From the NCBI GenBank assembly GCA_027294925.1, contig JAPULM010000187.1:1-19723 (forward strand): DNA of 19,723 bases. The letters are read 5' to 3'. Position numbers and translations under genes: made by a program. Shown here piece after piece: positions 1 through 7,444 of this stretch. This stretch comes from a bacterium. Its GTDB lineage: Bacteria > Tectomicrobia > Entotheonellia > Entotheonellales > Entotheonellaceae. The first letter of the stretch is position 1; the number at the start of each line of letters is the position of its first letter. Below the pieces are notes generated by a model, which was not told where the DNA came from, did no database searches, and was given only the letters and a program-made list of their open reading frames with translations.

Positions 1-8
1 GGTGCCCC

Positions 9-926
9 TTATGTCAATAAAGCAGCAGGGTCGCTACTAAGTAAAAAGTGTTCAAAGGTCTGAACTAATGGGGACAGGGTTCGAGCTTTATGACGAATAA
101 TGTAGAAACTCCGCTGTAGCACGACGTCTTGAATGGGCACCGTACATAAACTGCCGGCTCGCAGTTCATCGGTCAACGCGAACCTTGAGATGATACCCCA
201 TCCGAGTCCAGCCTTAATACCCTGCTTGATGGCTTCCGTGCTGGCGACTTCGGCGATCACATGCAGCATGGCCGTATCGAATCCGTGCTGTTTGAAGGTC
301 TGTTCGACGACTAATCGCGACCCAGAACCACGCTCGCGTTGGATAAAGGGTTGGGTATGCAATGCCGCTAAGGGAACGCTATGCCGCCCGGCCCAAACAT
401 GCTCCTTCGAAACCGCCAGCACGAGTTCGTCATCAATAAACTGATGGTACAGGACTTGGGCATGCGGCACCTGAGCACCCACAATGCCTAACTCAAGATC
501 GCCATGCACGATTTGGTCAACCATATCCATTGTATCTGTAATGTTTAGAATGGCCGTAACGCCAGGATACGAGCGGGTGAATTGACCAAACAAAACAGGC
601 AGCACATATTGCCCGGGAATACTGCTGCCGCCAATCACGAGCTCGCCTTGTAGGCCGCCCTGGAATTCTTGCAGGGCTTGCAAGGCGGCCGATTTGGTTG
701 ACAGGAGCCGTTTGGCGTGGCTATACAACACGCCACCGGCTTGCGTTAAGCGGACTTCACGCCCGAGCCGGTCGAAGAGGCGCAATGATAGGCTTTCTTC
801 TAAGCTTTTGATATGGCCACTCACCGTGGGCTGAGTGAGGCGTAAGGCTTGGGCTGCTTTGGAAAAACTGCGCAATTTTGCTACATAGTAAAAAATCTCC
901 ACCTGTCGAAGGTCGAGGCTGTGCAT
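9..926 (-). CDS. LysR-family transcriptional regulator
   Basis: This is a DNA-binding transcription factor of about 305 residues, the usual LysR length. An N-terminal winged helix-turn-helix covers roughly residues 1-60 and includes FSKAAQALRLTQPTVSGHIK and the following LFDRLGREV segment. A co-inducer-binding domain follows, with the GELVIGGSSIPGQYVLP stretch. The wording of these segments resembles the LysR subgroup that databases call selenium metabolism-associated; this is from memory, and no selenium genes are visible here. I chose the ATG at 926 because a GGAAGG ribosome site lies just upstream and the family's conserved N-terminus begins there; an upstream in-frame ATG at 998 would add 24 atypical residues. 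The gene diverges from the CvpA-like gene, so it may regulate that gene and itself. The family is sure; the target is unknown. Confidence 0.93.
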   Translation of the reverse strand: MHSLDLRQVEIFYYVAKLRSFSKAAQALRLTQPTVSGHIKSLEESLSLRLFDRLGREVRLTQAGGVLYSHAKRLLSTKSAALQALQEFQGGLQGELVIGGSSIPGQYVLPVLFGQFTRSYPGVTAILNITDTMDMVDQIVHGDLELGIVGAQVPHAQVLYHQFIDDELVLAVSKEHVWAGRHSVPLAALHTQPFIQRERGSGSRLVVEQTFKQHGFDTAMLHVIAEVASTEAIKQGIKAGLGWGIISRFALTDELRAGSLCTVPIQDVVLQRSFYIIRHKARTLSPLVQTFEHFLLSSDPAALLT

Positions 927-1015
927 CGTTGTTGCCTTCCCGTGGCAAAATGCGTATAACTCATTGCTGGTGATTGATGCTAAATTAACAATCGGCAATG
1001 TTGATTGGGGGCACT
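927..1015. promoter_or_regulatory. Divergent lysR/cvpA-like intergenic region with ATTG-N12-CAAT dyad
   Basis: This 89-base gap separates two divergent genes, the usual place for a LysR binding site. A short dyad, ATTG at 973-976 and CAAT at 989-992, contains a T-N11-A-like arrangement as in LysR boxes. No strong sigma70 hexamer pair was found on either strand; a TATACG-like -10 for the regulator lies on the minus strand near 950-956. A GGGGG tract at 1007-1011 serves as the ribosome site for the rightward gene. The operator assignment is a guess from position and symmetry. Confidence 0.3.
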
Positions 1016-1681
1016 ATGCATTGGTTCGATGTCAGCGTTGGTATCGTTTTGCTTATTGGCAGTGTGTGGAGCTTCTATCGAGGTTTGATACATGAAATCA
1101 TAGCAATTTTTGGCATGATCGCTGCTTTTATGCTATCGATCCAAGGCTATCCTTATGTGGCTGTATTCCTGCAAGCAATGATTACTCAGGAGTGGCTGCG
1201 CCAAACCCTAGGCTTCGGCCTTATTTTTCTGCTGGTCACCGTGTTTTACATGGTGCTAGCAAGGCTGCTGCATCGTTTGGTTAAAGTCGTCGGTTTGTCG
1301 CTACCTAATCGGATGCTTGGCGGGCTGTTTGGTTTCGCTAAAGTCGGTGTGATGCTGGCTGCTTTATTACTGGTTACAGCCCAAATTTTCCCTGCCTTTG
1401 CAACAACGCTAGGGTCTGAGTCGCGACTGGCGCCAGTGTTGTTCCGGGTGGCGTCTACACTGTCGGCCTTGCTGCCTGCACAGGCAGCCGATGAATTTCA
1501 GCAGATATATGACCGCGTGCGCCGGAAACTACCCGACTTGGCACCGGCGCTTGCACCACTAACAACTTCCGAGTCACCATCCGAACAACGACACAAACAG
1601 CCACAGGAGGCCGAGGGGATATCCGCAAGCGACGCCCAAGCATTGGAGCGCATCATACAGGACAGCTTCCGGAAACCGTAG
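1016..1681 (+). CDS. CvpA-family inner-membrane protein
   Basis: This is a membrane protein of about 221 residues with four hydrophobic segments in roughly the first 140 residues (starting MHWFDVSVGIVLLIGSVWSF) and a hydrophilic tail after about residue 150. The N-terminal F/D-x5-L-x4-GxxRG pattern and the four-helix layout are those of the CvpA family, which is linked in enterobacteria to colicin V production and envelope stress tolerance; the biochemical role is not settled. I chose the ATG at 1016 because a G-rich ribosome site ends four bases upstream; an in-frame ATG at 998 is possible. The gene diverges from lysR and converges on the unknown gene at 1695-2312 with only 13 bases between stops, so no separate terminator fits. 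It is not next to purF, its classical neighbour. Confidence 0.85.
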   Translation: MHWFDVSVGIVLLIGSVWSFYRGLIHEIIAIFGMIAAFMLSIQGYPYVAVFLQAMITQEWLRQTLGFGLIFLLVTVFYMVLARLLHRLVKVVGLSLPNRMLGGLFGFAKVGVMLAALLLVTAQIFPAFATTLGSESRLAPVLFRVASTLSALLPAQAADEFQQIYDRVRRKLPDLAPALAPLTTSESPSEQRHKQPQEAEGISASDAQALERIIQDSFRKP

Positions 1682-1694
1682 GCATCATCTGTCG

Positions 1695-2312
1695 TTAACC
1701 GGCTGCCGCTTTCCGTTTGCGGGTTCCCCCCCCCACTGGCTGTTGCCGAACTTTCTGGTTGGCTTCGATGAGACAGTTCATCATCGTGGTGGCTTCCTGA
1801 TGCACGAAATCCTCAACGCAGAGAAGCAAAACACGTCCAGCCATGGTGTTGACGTTAGGAATGTCGGGAATTTTGCGCGCCGATGGATCTTTTTGCAGGC
1901 GTTCCAGCTCGGCGGAAAGGGCTTCCTGGGCATAGAGTTCTTCAAATTGATAACGATATAGGAGGCGGACATAGTCACGTTCTTTGACCTCTTCACTGCC
2001 AACATCTTGGACAATGTTGTCCATGCCGATTTCTTCCGGCTGTTTGGGGCCATTGCCCAACTCGTCCTTAATGGCCGCGAAGTAGTGTTCAAAGTCGCTA
2101 CGGTCTTGTAGTTCATCCTGCGGCACTTTGGAACTGATTTCAAACTCGATATGCTCTTCATACAGCCGGGCAGGTCCAATCTCATACGTAATGCCGTCGA
2201 CATTAAAGCGGCTTTCTTTTTTGGGTTGGTGCTTCTCCTTGAACGCCGCTACACTGGACGCAATGCCCTTGGCTGCAAATTCATGCAAGAGTTGTTGCCT
2301 AAAGTTTGACAT
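1695..2312 (-). CDS. Hypothetical protein (about 205 aa), basic C-terminal tail
   Basis: I do not recognise this protein. It starts MSNFRQQLLHEFAAKGIA at an ATG with a strong GGGAGGAAGG ribosome site 6-15 bases upstream (an upstream in-frame ATG at 2351 is less likely). It is charged and probably cytosolic, with no signal peptide or membrane helix. The N-terminal third holds a possible beta segment (FNVDGITYEIGPARLYEEHI), the middle is acidic and predicted helical, and the last 20 residues are glycine then Lys/Arg-rich (GGGTRKRKAAAG). The glycines are encoded by an uninterrupted run of nine G. A consensus-like promoter near 2583-2611 on the same strand probably drives it, giving a leader of about 260 bases that contains a small ORF. 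Codon use looks normal, so a real gene is likely; the function is unknown. Confidence 0.7.
   Translation of the reverse strand: MSNFRQQLLHEFAAKGIASSVAAFKEKHQPKKESRFNVDGITYEIGPARLYEEHIEFEISSKVPQDELQDRSDFEHYFAAIKDELGNGPKQPEEIGMDNIVQDVGSEEVKERDYVRLLYRYQFEELYAQEALSAELERLQKDPSARKIPDIPNVNTMAGRVLLLCVEDFVHQEATTMMNCLIEANQKVRQQPVGGGTRKRKAAAG
1726..1734 (-). repeat. Homopolymer tract of nine G (coding strand) in the hypothetical gene
   Basis: Nine C on the plus strand, so nine G in the coding direction, lie 11 codons before the stop and encode the glycine run ahead of the basic tail. Losing one G would replace most of the tail and move the stop a few codons downstream. Gaining one G would open a frame running antisense into the cvpA-like gene. 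Such tracts are prone to slippage and to sequencing error. Confidence 0.9.
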
Positions 2313-2356
2313 GCCCTTCCTCCCATGAGTGGATACACATAAATTTGTCAATCATG

Positions 2357-2491
2357 CTATCCTGCCTGGTCACCGCGTACCGCAATCACTTTACCAATTT
2401 GGCGGGGTAGAACCCGTTGGTTGCAAAGACAATCCGCTATTCGGAACCGCTCAAGGACTTCTGCCCGGCTGTACAAGGCAGGTGAAGACAT
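2357..2491 (-). CDS. Possible small ORF (44 aa) in the leader of the hypothetical gene
   Basis: An ATG-started ORF begins MSSPALYSRAEVLERFRIAD and ends VIAVRGDQAG, then TAG, 44 bases before the next gene on the same strand. It lies between a consensus-like promoter (2583-2611) and the hypothetical gene, so it would be the first cistron. The SRAEVLERFRIADCL stretch is amphipathic and vaguely helix-turn-helix-like. There is no good ribosome site upstream of the ATG, and an in-frame stop lies four codons before it. It could be a leader peptide, a worn-down gene remnant or chance. I recognise no family. Confidence 0.3.
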   Translation of the reverse strand: MSSPALYSRAEVLERFRIADCLCNQRVLPRQIGKVIAVRGDQAG

Positions 2492-2582
2492 GGATAATGA
2501 CTAAGGACCGGAGAGAAGATAAATTGTCACGGTTACGGTTAACTGCAACGTGTAATATGTAATTGTATCTGGTGGTCAAGTT

Positions 2583-2611
2583 ATTATAGAAAGCCTGGTA
2601 AGGGTTTGCAA
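2583..2611 (-). promoter_or_regulatory. Probable sigma70 promoter for the leftward unknown gene
   Basis: Read on the minus strand, TTGCAA (2606-2611) is followed by a 17-base spacer and a perfect TATAAT (2583-2588). The predicted start is near 2576, giving a transcript leader of about 264 bases before the ATG at 2312. Inverted arms CCTGCCT (2361-2367) and AGGCAGG (about 2476-2482) lie in that leader, mostly inside the small ORF. Confidence 0.6.
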
Positions 2612-2641
2612 TGGAAAAGGCTGAAGTCCAAAGGGGGTTGC

Positions 2642-2671
2642 TTGACGACTTTTACTGACCTGGACTAGACT
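2642..2671 (+). promoter_or_regulatory. Possible promoter for the ABC-F gene, giving a near-leaderless transcript
   Basis: TTGACG (2642-2647) and TAGACT (2666-2671) are separated by 18 bases. Transcription would start about where the ATG at 2679 lies. This fits with the absence of a ribosome site before that ATG. The -10 match is only four of six. Confidence 0.3.
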
Positions 2672-2678
2672 GATCTAC

Positions 2679-4565
2679 ATGACGCTCATACGTTTACAAA
2701 ACATCGCTAAGGCCTTTGCCGGTAATCCAATCCTACAGGACATTTCCTGGCAAGTCGAGGCAGGACGCAAAATTGGTTTGATTGGCGCCAATGGAAGTGA
2801 CAAAAGTACCTTATTGCACATCCTGAGTGGCGCTATCCAGGCCGATAGTGGCACTGTCGAACGAAGTCGTGGGCTACGTCTGGTGCATCTCACGCAGATT
2901 ATGACAGTTGAAGGTGATCGTACGCTATACGAAGAGGCGCGTGAGGCATTTCGTCGGCTGTTGGATATACAGCTAGAGATGAATGAGCTAGAAGCCCGCA
3001 TGGGGAAAGGCCAAGCTTGTGAACAAGAGCTCCAGCACTACGGGGTGCTGTTGGAGGAATTTAACGCCGCGCAAGGTTACGCCATACCGTCACGTGTAGA
3101 GGCGACCCTATTTGGGCTTGGTTTTCGTTTTGTTGATCTACAGAAGCCTGTTGCGCAACTCAGTGGCGGCCAGAAGAACATGGGCGCATTGGCCCGAGTG
3201 CTGTTACAGGCAGCGGACCTTCTGTTGCTTGATGAGCCCTCAAATCACCTTGATATTGCCGCGACTGAATGGTTGGAAGGGTTTCTGCGGGACTATAGCG
3301 GAACGGTGGTGTTGGTTTCCCACGACCGCTATTTTCTCGACCGCGTTGTTGACGAGATTGTGGAACTAGAGCATCATGCTCTCCAACGTTATATAGGCAA
3401 TTATTCTGCTTATGTTGAAGCAAAGGCGGTTCGCCTAGAGCAGCAACGCAAAGCTTACGAGCGGCAGCAGGCTGAGATTCGTCGGCAGGAAGATTTCGTC
3501 CGCCGTAATATGGCTGGTCAAAAGACGCGGCAGGCGCAGAGTCGTCAAAAGGTGCTTGAACGGATGGAGCGGCTTGATAGGCCAGCTGCCGACAACCGTC
3601 GCATGCAGCTCCGTATGATCTCTGATCGGCGCGAAAGCCACGAGGTTGTGGTGTGCCGCAAGGTGTGGAAGTCGTTTGGCGATCAGACGGTGTTGCGTAA
3701 CCTGTCCTGTACCATTTATCGCGGTGATAAAGTCGGGCTGATGGGGCCAAATGGCGCTGGGAAAAGTACCTTTATCCAGCTCTTGCTTGGGCGGGATACG
3801 GTTGACGATGGCGTTCTGCGTTTGGGGCAGCATGTCACCGTGGCTTATTACGACCAGGAATTACATGGTTTAAACCCAGAACATACGGTGCTGGACGAAG
3901 TGTGGCAGGTGGAACCCTGGAGAACGGTTGGCGATATCCGCAGCTACCTCGGACGCTTTCTCTTTTCCGGGGACGACGTGTTACAGGTGGTTAGCAACCT
4001 GAGTGGCGGCGAGAAAAACCGGGTGGCGTTGGCCAAATTAATGCTTTCGCCGGCCAATATGTTGATTTTGGATGAACCCACCAACCATCTTGATATCCCG
4101 GCTCGCGAAGCACTTGAATGCGCCTTAAGCGAATACGCCGGTACCCTGCTGCTCATTTCACATGATCGCTACTTTGTCGATCGTGTCGTGTCACGACTTC
4201 TGTATATGCAGCAGGGTGCGTGTGTGGCCTATGCGGGCAACTATTCGGCTTATCAGACGCATCTGGCCGCGCCAAGCGCAGCCGTGGCTTCGGTCAAGTC
4301 CGAGACTGGTCCGAAAGCGCGGCAAGCGCAGACATCTCGACGTCCACGTCCGTTCAGACATCGTAAGGTAGCGGTGATCGAACAGGACATTAGCCAGATT
4401 GAGTCGGAACTGGCTGATTTGCAGGCGACGATTGAAAACTGCCAAGAAGACGGTGATTGGCAACAATTGGTAGAATTGACGACCCAACAGGGCGCTATAG
4501 CTGAACGCCTAGATGAGTTTATGCAAGAATGGGAAAAGGCTATGGCGATCGAGGAGAGGAAATAA
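2679..4565 (+). CDS. ABC-F family ATPase (Uup/YheS-like), first Walker A degenerate
   Basis: This is a soluble protein of 628 residues with two ATP-binding cassettes and no membrane domain, the ABC-F layout; family members act on the ribosome. The first domain has Walker A around residues 36-44 reading GANGSDKST, signature LSGGQKNMGALAR near residue 161, and Walker B with LLLLDEPSNHLD. An arginine- and glutamine-rich linker follows (about 245-310). The second domain has GPNGAGKST at about 356-364, LSGGEKNR and LILDEPTNHLD. A C-terminal charged coiled coil of about 60 residues resembles the Uup/YheS tail. The last Walker A glycine of domain 1 is Asp41 (codon GAC), and its signature has Met and Gly where Arg and Val are usual, so domain 1 looks weakened. 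The next gene starts one base after the stop. Confidence 0.93.
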   Translation: MTLIRLQNIAKAFAGNPILQDISWQVEAGRKIGLIGANGSDKSTLLHILSGAIQADSGTVERSRGLRLVHLTQIMTVEGDRTLYEEAREAFRRLLDIQLEMNELEARMGKGQACEQELQHYGVLLEEFNAAQGYAIPSRVEATLFGLGFRFVDLQKPVAQLSGGQKNMGALARVLLQAADLLLLDEPSNHLDIAATEWLEGFLRDYSGTVVLVSHDRYFLDRVVDEIVELEHHALQRYIGNYSAYVEAKAVRLEQQRKAYERQQAEIRRQEDFVRRNMAGQKTRQAQSRQKVLERMERLDRPAADNRRMQLRMISDRRESHEVVVCRKVWKSFGDQTVLRNLSCTIYRGDKVGLMGPNGAGKSTFIQLLLGRDTVDDGVLRLGQHVTVAYYDQELHGLNPEHTVLDEVWQVEPWRTVGDIRSYLGRFLFSGDDVLQVVSNLSGGEKNRVALAKLMLSPANMLILDEPTNHLDIPAREALECALSEYAGTLLLISHDRYFVDRVVSRLLYMQQGACVAYAGNYSAYQTHLAAPSAAVASVKSETGPKARQAQTSRRPRPFRHRKVAVIEQDISQIESELADLQATIENCQEDGDWQQLVELTTQQGAIAERLDEFMQEWEKAMAIEERK

Positions 4566-4566
4566 C

Positions 4567-4941
4567 GTGGCAACCGATAACGATCTGATTGTTTTGACCC
4601 AGCGGGACTATGAGACGCTTCGGCATGACCTCAAAGAGACTGGTTTGGATTTGTGTTATATGGCGCAGGCAGGCCGGCCGGTGCGCCTAGATTGGTCACC
4701 AACACTGCTTTCTGATGCTAAATTCCTTGCCCAAGTTGCTAAGCGGCGGCCGAATGATCTGAGTTACCGTATTGCATCTGTGATGCATGTGAAAGCGGGG
4801 GGATGGTTGCGTCCCGATGAATTTAGCGTCACTTTTCATAGCGTCGGTCGGCTACAAGAGGAGACGTTACGGCAATACCTGGACCAGCACCAGGTGCACA
4901 GCAGCTCGCAGACACCGAGTGAAAAACAGGCCGGCAGATGA
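4567..4941 (+). CDS. Hypothetical protein (124 aa), coupled to the ABC-F gene
   Basis: I do not recognise this family. The start is GTG at 4567, one base after the ABC-F stop, with GAGAGGAAA immediately upstream inside the ABC-F gene, so translation is probably coupled. An earlier in-frame ATG at 4513 would lie inside the ABC-F gene and lacks support. The protein is soluble, starts with ATDNDLIVLTQRDYETL, has a basic middle around QVAKRRPNDLSYR, and ends in a polar, probably disordered tail. Coupling suggests it works with or is co-regulated with the ABC-F ATPase, perhaps on the ribosome; this is inference from position only. Confidence 0.65.
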   Translation: MATDNDLIVLTQRDYETLRHDLKETGLDLCYMAQAGRPVRLDWSPTLLSDAKFLAQVAKRRPNDLSYRIASVMHVKAGGWLRPDEFSVTFHSVGRLQEETLRQYLDQHQVHSSSQTPSEKQAGR

Positions 4942-4996
4942 CAGGACGCTCGCTCTCTCCATTTTCTGATCTGCCTGAGGTGTGCAAGGGAACCCC

Positions 4997-6070
4997 ATGA
5001 CCCCAGTGCTTTCTCTACATGATATTAGTAAGAGTTTTCAGCCGGGTGTCGCGGTGTTGCAACAGGTGTCATTGCAGGTGGAGGCCGGGGCAACGGTTTG
5101 TTTGCTGGGACCCAGCGGTTGCGGTAAGACCACCTTGTTGCGGCTTATTGCCGGTTTTGAAGAGCCGGATAGTGGTTCTATTCATCTGATTAAGCGGTTG
5201 GTTAGCTGCCCTGGTATGATGGTCGCGCCGGAAAAACGGCAAATCGGCATGGTATTTCAGGACTACGCACTGTTTCCGCACATGACGGTTGGTCGTAATA
5301 TTCAATTTGGTTTAATGGGCTGGCCGGCTGCCTGGCGTCGTTCCCGTCTACAGGAGATGCTACAATTGGTCGGGCTGCCAGAGGTGGTTGATCGTTATCC
5401 GCATGAGCTGTCAGGCGGTCAACAGCAGCGCGTTGCCCTGGCGCGTGCTTTGGCGCCTGAACCACAGCTTTTATTACTCGATGAGCCGTTTAGTAATCTT
5501 GATGTGAATCTGCGACAGCAGTTGCGTGAGGAGGTGCAGGCCATTCTTGCACAAGCCGGTATTACCACGCTCTTGGTGACGCACGATCAGGAAGAGGCGC
5601 TAAGTCTTGCAGATACGCTGGCGGTCATCAAAAAGGGGCGAATTGTTCAACACGCGACACCGGATGACATTGTCCGGCGACCCCTGACGCGGTTCGTGGC
5701 TGAGTTTTTAGGTCTCGGTCATTTTCTGGCAGGTGAGGTTCGGCACAATTGCATTGCGACTGAGATAGGTGAGATTCCGCTGCGCGCTGATGATGCCATC
5801 CCGGCCAATTGCCGACATATTGACCTACTCATACGGCCAGAATATATACAGCTGTGCGACGATCAGCACGGTACCCCGGTGCAGGTTGATCGGACCAGCT
5901 TCCGCGGTACGCGGCGCTTGTATGTTCTACGCCTTGCATCCGGTGTGACGCTCTGTGGCCTGTTTCCCATACAGGTGTCGCTACGGCCGGGTGATCAGGT
6001 ACGCATCGCGTTGCAAACAACGGATCTGGTGGGATTTCCCCGCTCAAGTGGCTCGACGCCAGACGTATAA
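4997..6070 (+). CDS. Transport ABC ATPase, FbpC/PotA type, without partner genes
   Basis: This is the nucleotide-binding subunit of an ABC importer, about 357 residues, peripheral on the inner membrane. Walker A GPSGCGKT is at about 38-45, the Q-loop is in GMVFQDYALFPH, the signature is LSGGQQQR, Walker B is LLLLDEPFSNLD and the switch histidine is in VTHDQEEA. A C-terminal TOBE-like domain follows (about 240-357). The overall wording is that of Fe3+ (FbpC) or polyamine/sulfate type ATPases. I chose the ATG at 4997 because AAGGG ends six bases upstream; an in-frame GTG at 4982 is possible but its GAGG is too close. No permease or binding-protein gene is adjacent, so it either serves a system elsewhere or is an orphan. 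Substrate is uncertain. Confidence 0.88.
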   Translation: MTPVLSLHDISKSFQPGVAVLQQVSLQVEAGATVCLLGPSGCGKTTLLRLIAGFEEPDSGSIHLIKRLVSCPGMMVAPEKRQIGMVFQDYALFPHMTVGRNIQFGLMGWPAAWRRSRLQEMLQLVGLPEVVDRYPHELSGGQQQRVALARALAPEPQLLLLDEPFSNLDVNLRQQLREEVQAILAQAGITTLLVTHDQEEALSLADTLAVIKKGRIVQHATPDDIVRRPLTRFVAEFLGLGHFLAGEVRHNCIATEIGEIPLRADDAIPANCRHIDLLIRPEYIQLCDDQHGTPVQVDRTSFRGTRRLYVLRLASGVTLCGLFPIQVSLRPGDQVRIALQTTDLVGFPRSSGSTPDV

Positions 6071-6120
6071 TTAGCGTTTCAAATTTGGCAAAGTGCATAA
6101 GTGACGGTCAAGCACGGGCA

Positions 6121-7428
6121 TTAAGCAAGCGTTTCGATATAGGCCTCCCCAATGTGATGGTTGCGAGTGAAATGTTCTATTTCTTCTGCACTATAGCCGA
6201 GTATCTCACCGTACACATAGGCATTGTGTTCGCCTAAACAACAGGCCGGGGTGCGGATATGCGCCGGGGTGTGAGACATATGCCAGAGGATGCCTGGATA
6301 ATCGTGCACGCCAGCGTCGGCATGGGTGACGGTTTCGAAGAAACCGCGTGTTCGGAGGTGGGAGTCCGTATAAGCGGCAGCGACCGACAGAACGGGGCCG
6401 GACGCTACCTGATGCGCTTGTAGACGTTGCGCAACTTGGGCTGGGGTGAATTGTTGTGTCCATGCCGCTAACGCTTGGTCAAGTTCATCTTGATGCTGGA
6501 GACGGCCAGCAGTGGTTTTGAAGCGGTCTTGTATGGCCCAAGCCGGCCGACCTAATGCCTCACATAAACGTTGCCATTCATCGTTGTCGCCTACGGTAAT
6601 GGTGACCCATTCCTGCTGACCCGCGCATGGATAAACGTTATACGGTGCCATCTGAGGATGATGGTTACCCATGGGGCGATGATCGCATGGCGCCATCTGG
6701 GCTTGCAAGAAATATGACGTCAGGTGGGGTAGCATATTTTCTGCTTGTGCAAATTCAATAAATTGTCCCTCTCCGCTACGATCGCGGTAGTGCAAGGCGG
6801 TGAGTAGCGCAAAAGCTGCCCCGGGACCACTGGCCGTATCCATGTGGACAACCGGCGGCACCTGGGTGCGTTCGATATCATCTTCATAGCCGCGAACGGC
6901 AGTGAAGCCACATGGGCCTTCAACGCCTATACCGAAAGCCTGCGTTGCTTGATAAGGGCCATCGAGTCCAAATGCCGGCATGGACATCACAATAATATCA
7001 GCCTTCCAGCTTTTTAATACGGCATAAGATAGCCCCATACGGTCCATAACACCGGCAGAGAAATTATCGACTACGATATCGCTACGCTCGACTAAACGTC
7101 GTGCGATGATAAGCCCTTCGGCACTTTTCAAGTTCACCGTCATACTGAGCTTATTACGTGCATGGGCATTAAACATAGCGTGCCGGTTCCACGGTCGTTC
7201 GCCAGGTTCACCATCGACATAAGCGGCCATGACACGGGTGCCGGCAGCTAAAAGCGCCGGTGCTGGCTTCGGTGTATAACCGCGTGTCGCAGTTGGGAAG
7301 TACTGTAGGGATTCTACACGAATGACTTCGGCGCCGAAATCAGCCAGAAGCATCGTGGCGTAAGGGCCTGAATAGACATTGGTGAAATCGGCAACCCGGA
7401 TGCCTTCTAAAGGTAGCGGAATAGTCAC
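6121..7428 (-). CDS. CaiB/BaiF family CoA-transferase
   Basis: This is a class III CoA-transferase, which moves CoA between carboxylic acids; about 435 residues. The N-terminal nucleotide-fold signature is clear (LEGIRVADFTNVYSGPYATM, then LADFGAEVIRVES), as is DNFSAGVMDRMG. The candidate catalytic aspartate is Asp197 in HMDTASGPGAA, matching Asp169 of formyl-CoA transferase by spacing to the following glycine. I chose GTG at 7428 because AAGGAG lies seven bases upstream and the conserved N-terminus starts there; the longer frame from an in-frame ATG at 7497 would overlap the upstream gene. There are 16 bases between the upstream stop and this start, so the two CoA-transferase genes form one operon. 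Substrate is not deducible. It converges with the ABC ATPase gene ending at 6070; no clear terminator was seen between them. Confidence 0.92.
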   Translation of the reverse strand: MTIPLPLEGIRVADFTNVYSGPYATMLLADFGAEVIRVESLQYFPTATRGYTPKPAPALLAAGTRVMAAYVDGEPGERPWNRHAMFNAHARNKLSMTVNLKSAEGLIIARRLVERSDIVVDNFSAGVMDRMGLSYAVLKSWKADIIVMSMPAFGLDGPYQATQAFGIGVEGPCGFTAVRGYEDDIERTQVPPVVHMDTASGPGAAFALLTALHYRDRSGEGQFIEFAQAENMLPHLTSYFLQAQMAPCDHRPMGNHHPQMAPYNVYPCAGQQEWVTITVGDNDEWQRLCEALGRPAWAIQDRFKTTAGRLQHQDELDQALAAWTQQFTPAQVAQRLQAHQVASGPVLSVAAAYTDSHLRTRGFFETVTHADAGVHDYPGILWHMSHTPAHIRTPACCLGEHNAYVYGEILGYSAEEIEHFTRNHHIGEAYIETLA

Positions 7429-7444
7429 CTGTGAACTCCTTGGC

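Noticed and set aside
2350..2490. Possible 6S or other housekeeping RNA, from the CCTGCCT/AGGCAGG arms
   Set aside because: No 6S, tmRNA, SRP or RNase P hallmark was recognised and the arms are far apart; an ORF covers the same bases on the other strand.
2329..2562. 77-aa plus-strand frame upstream of the ABC-F gene
   Set aside because: Composition is not protein-like, it has no ribosome site, and it overlaps the promoter and leader of the minus-strand gene.
6071..6120. Bidirectional terminator between convergent genes
   Set aside because: Only a 4-bp GTGC/GCAC pairing was found, too weak to call.
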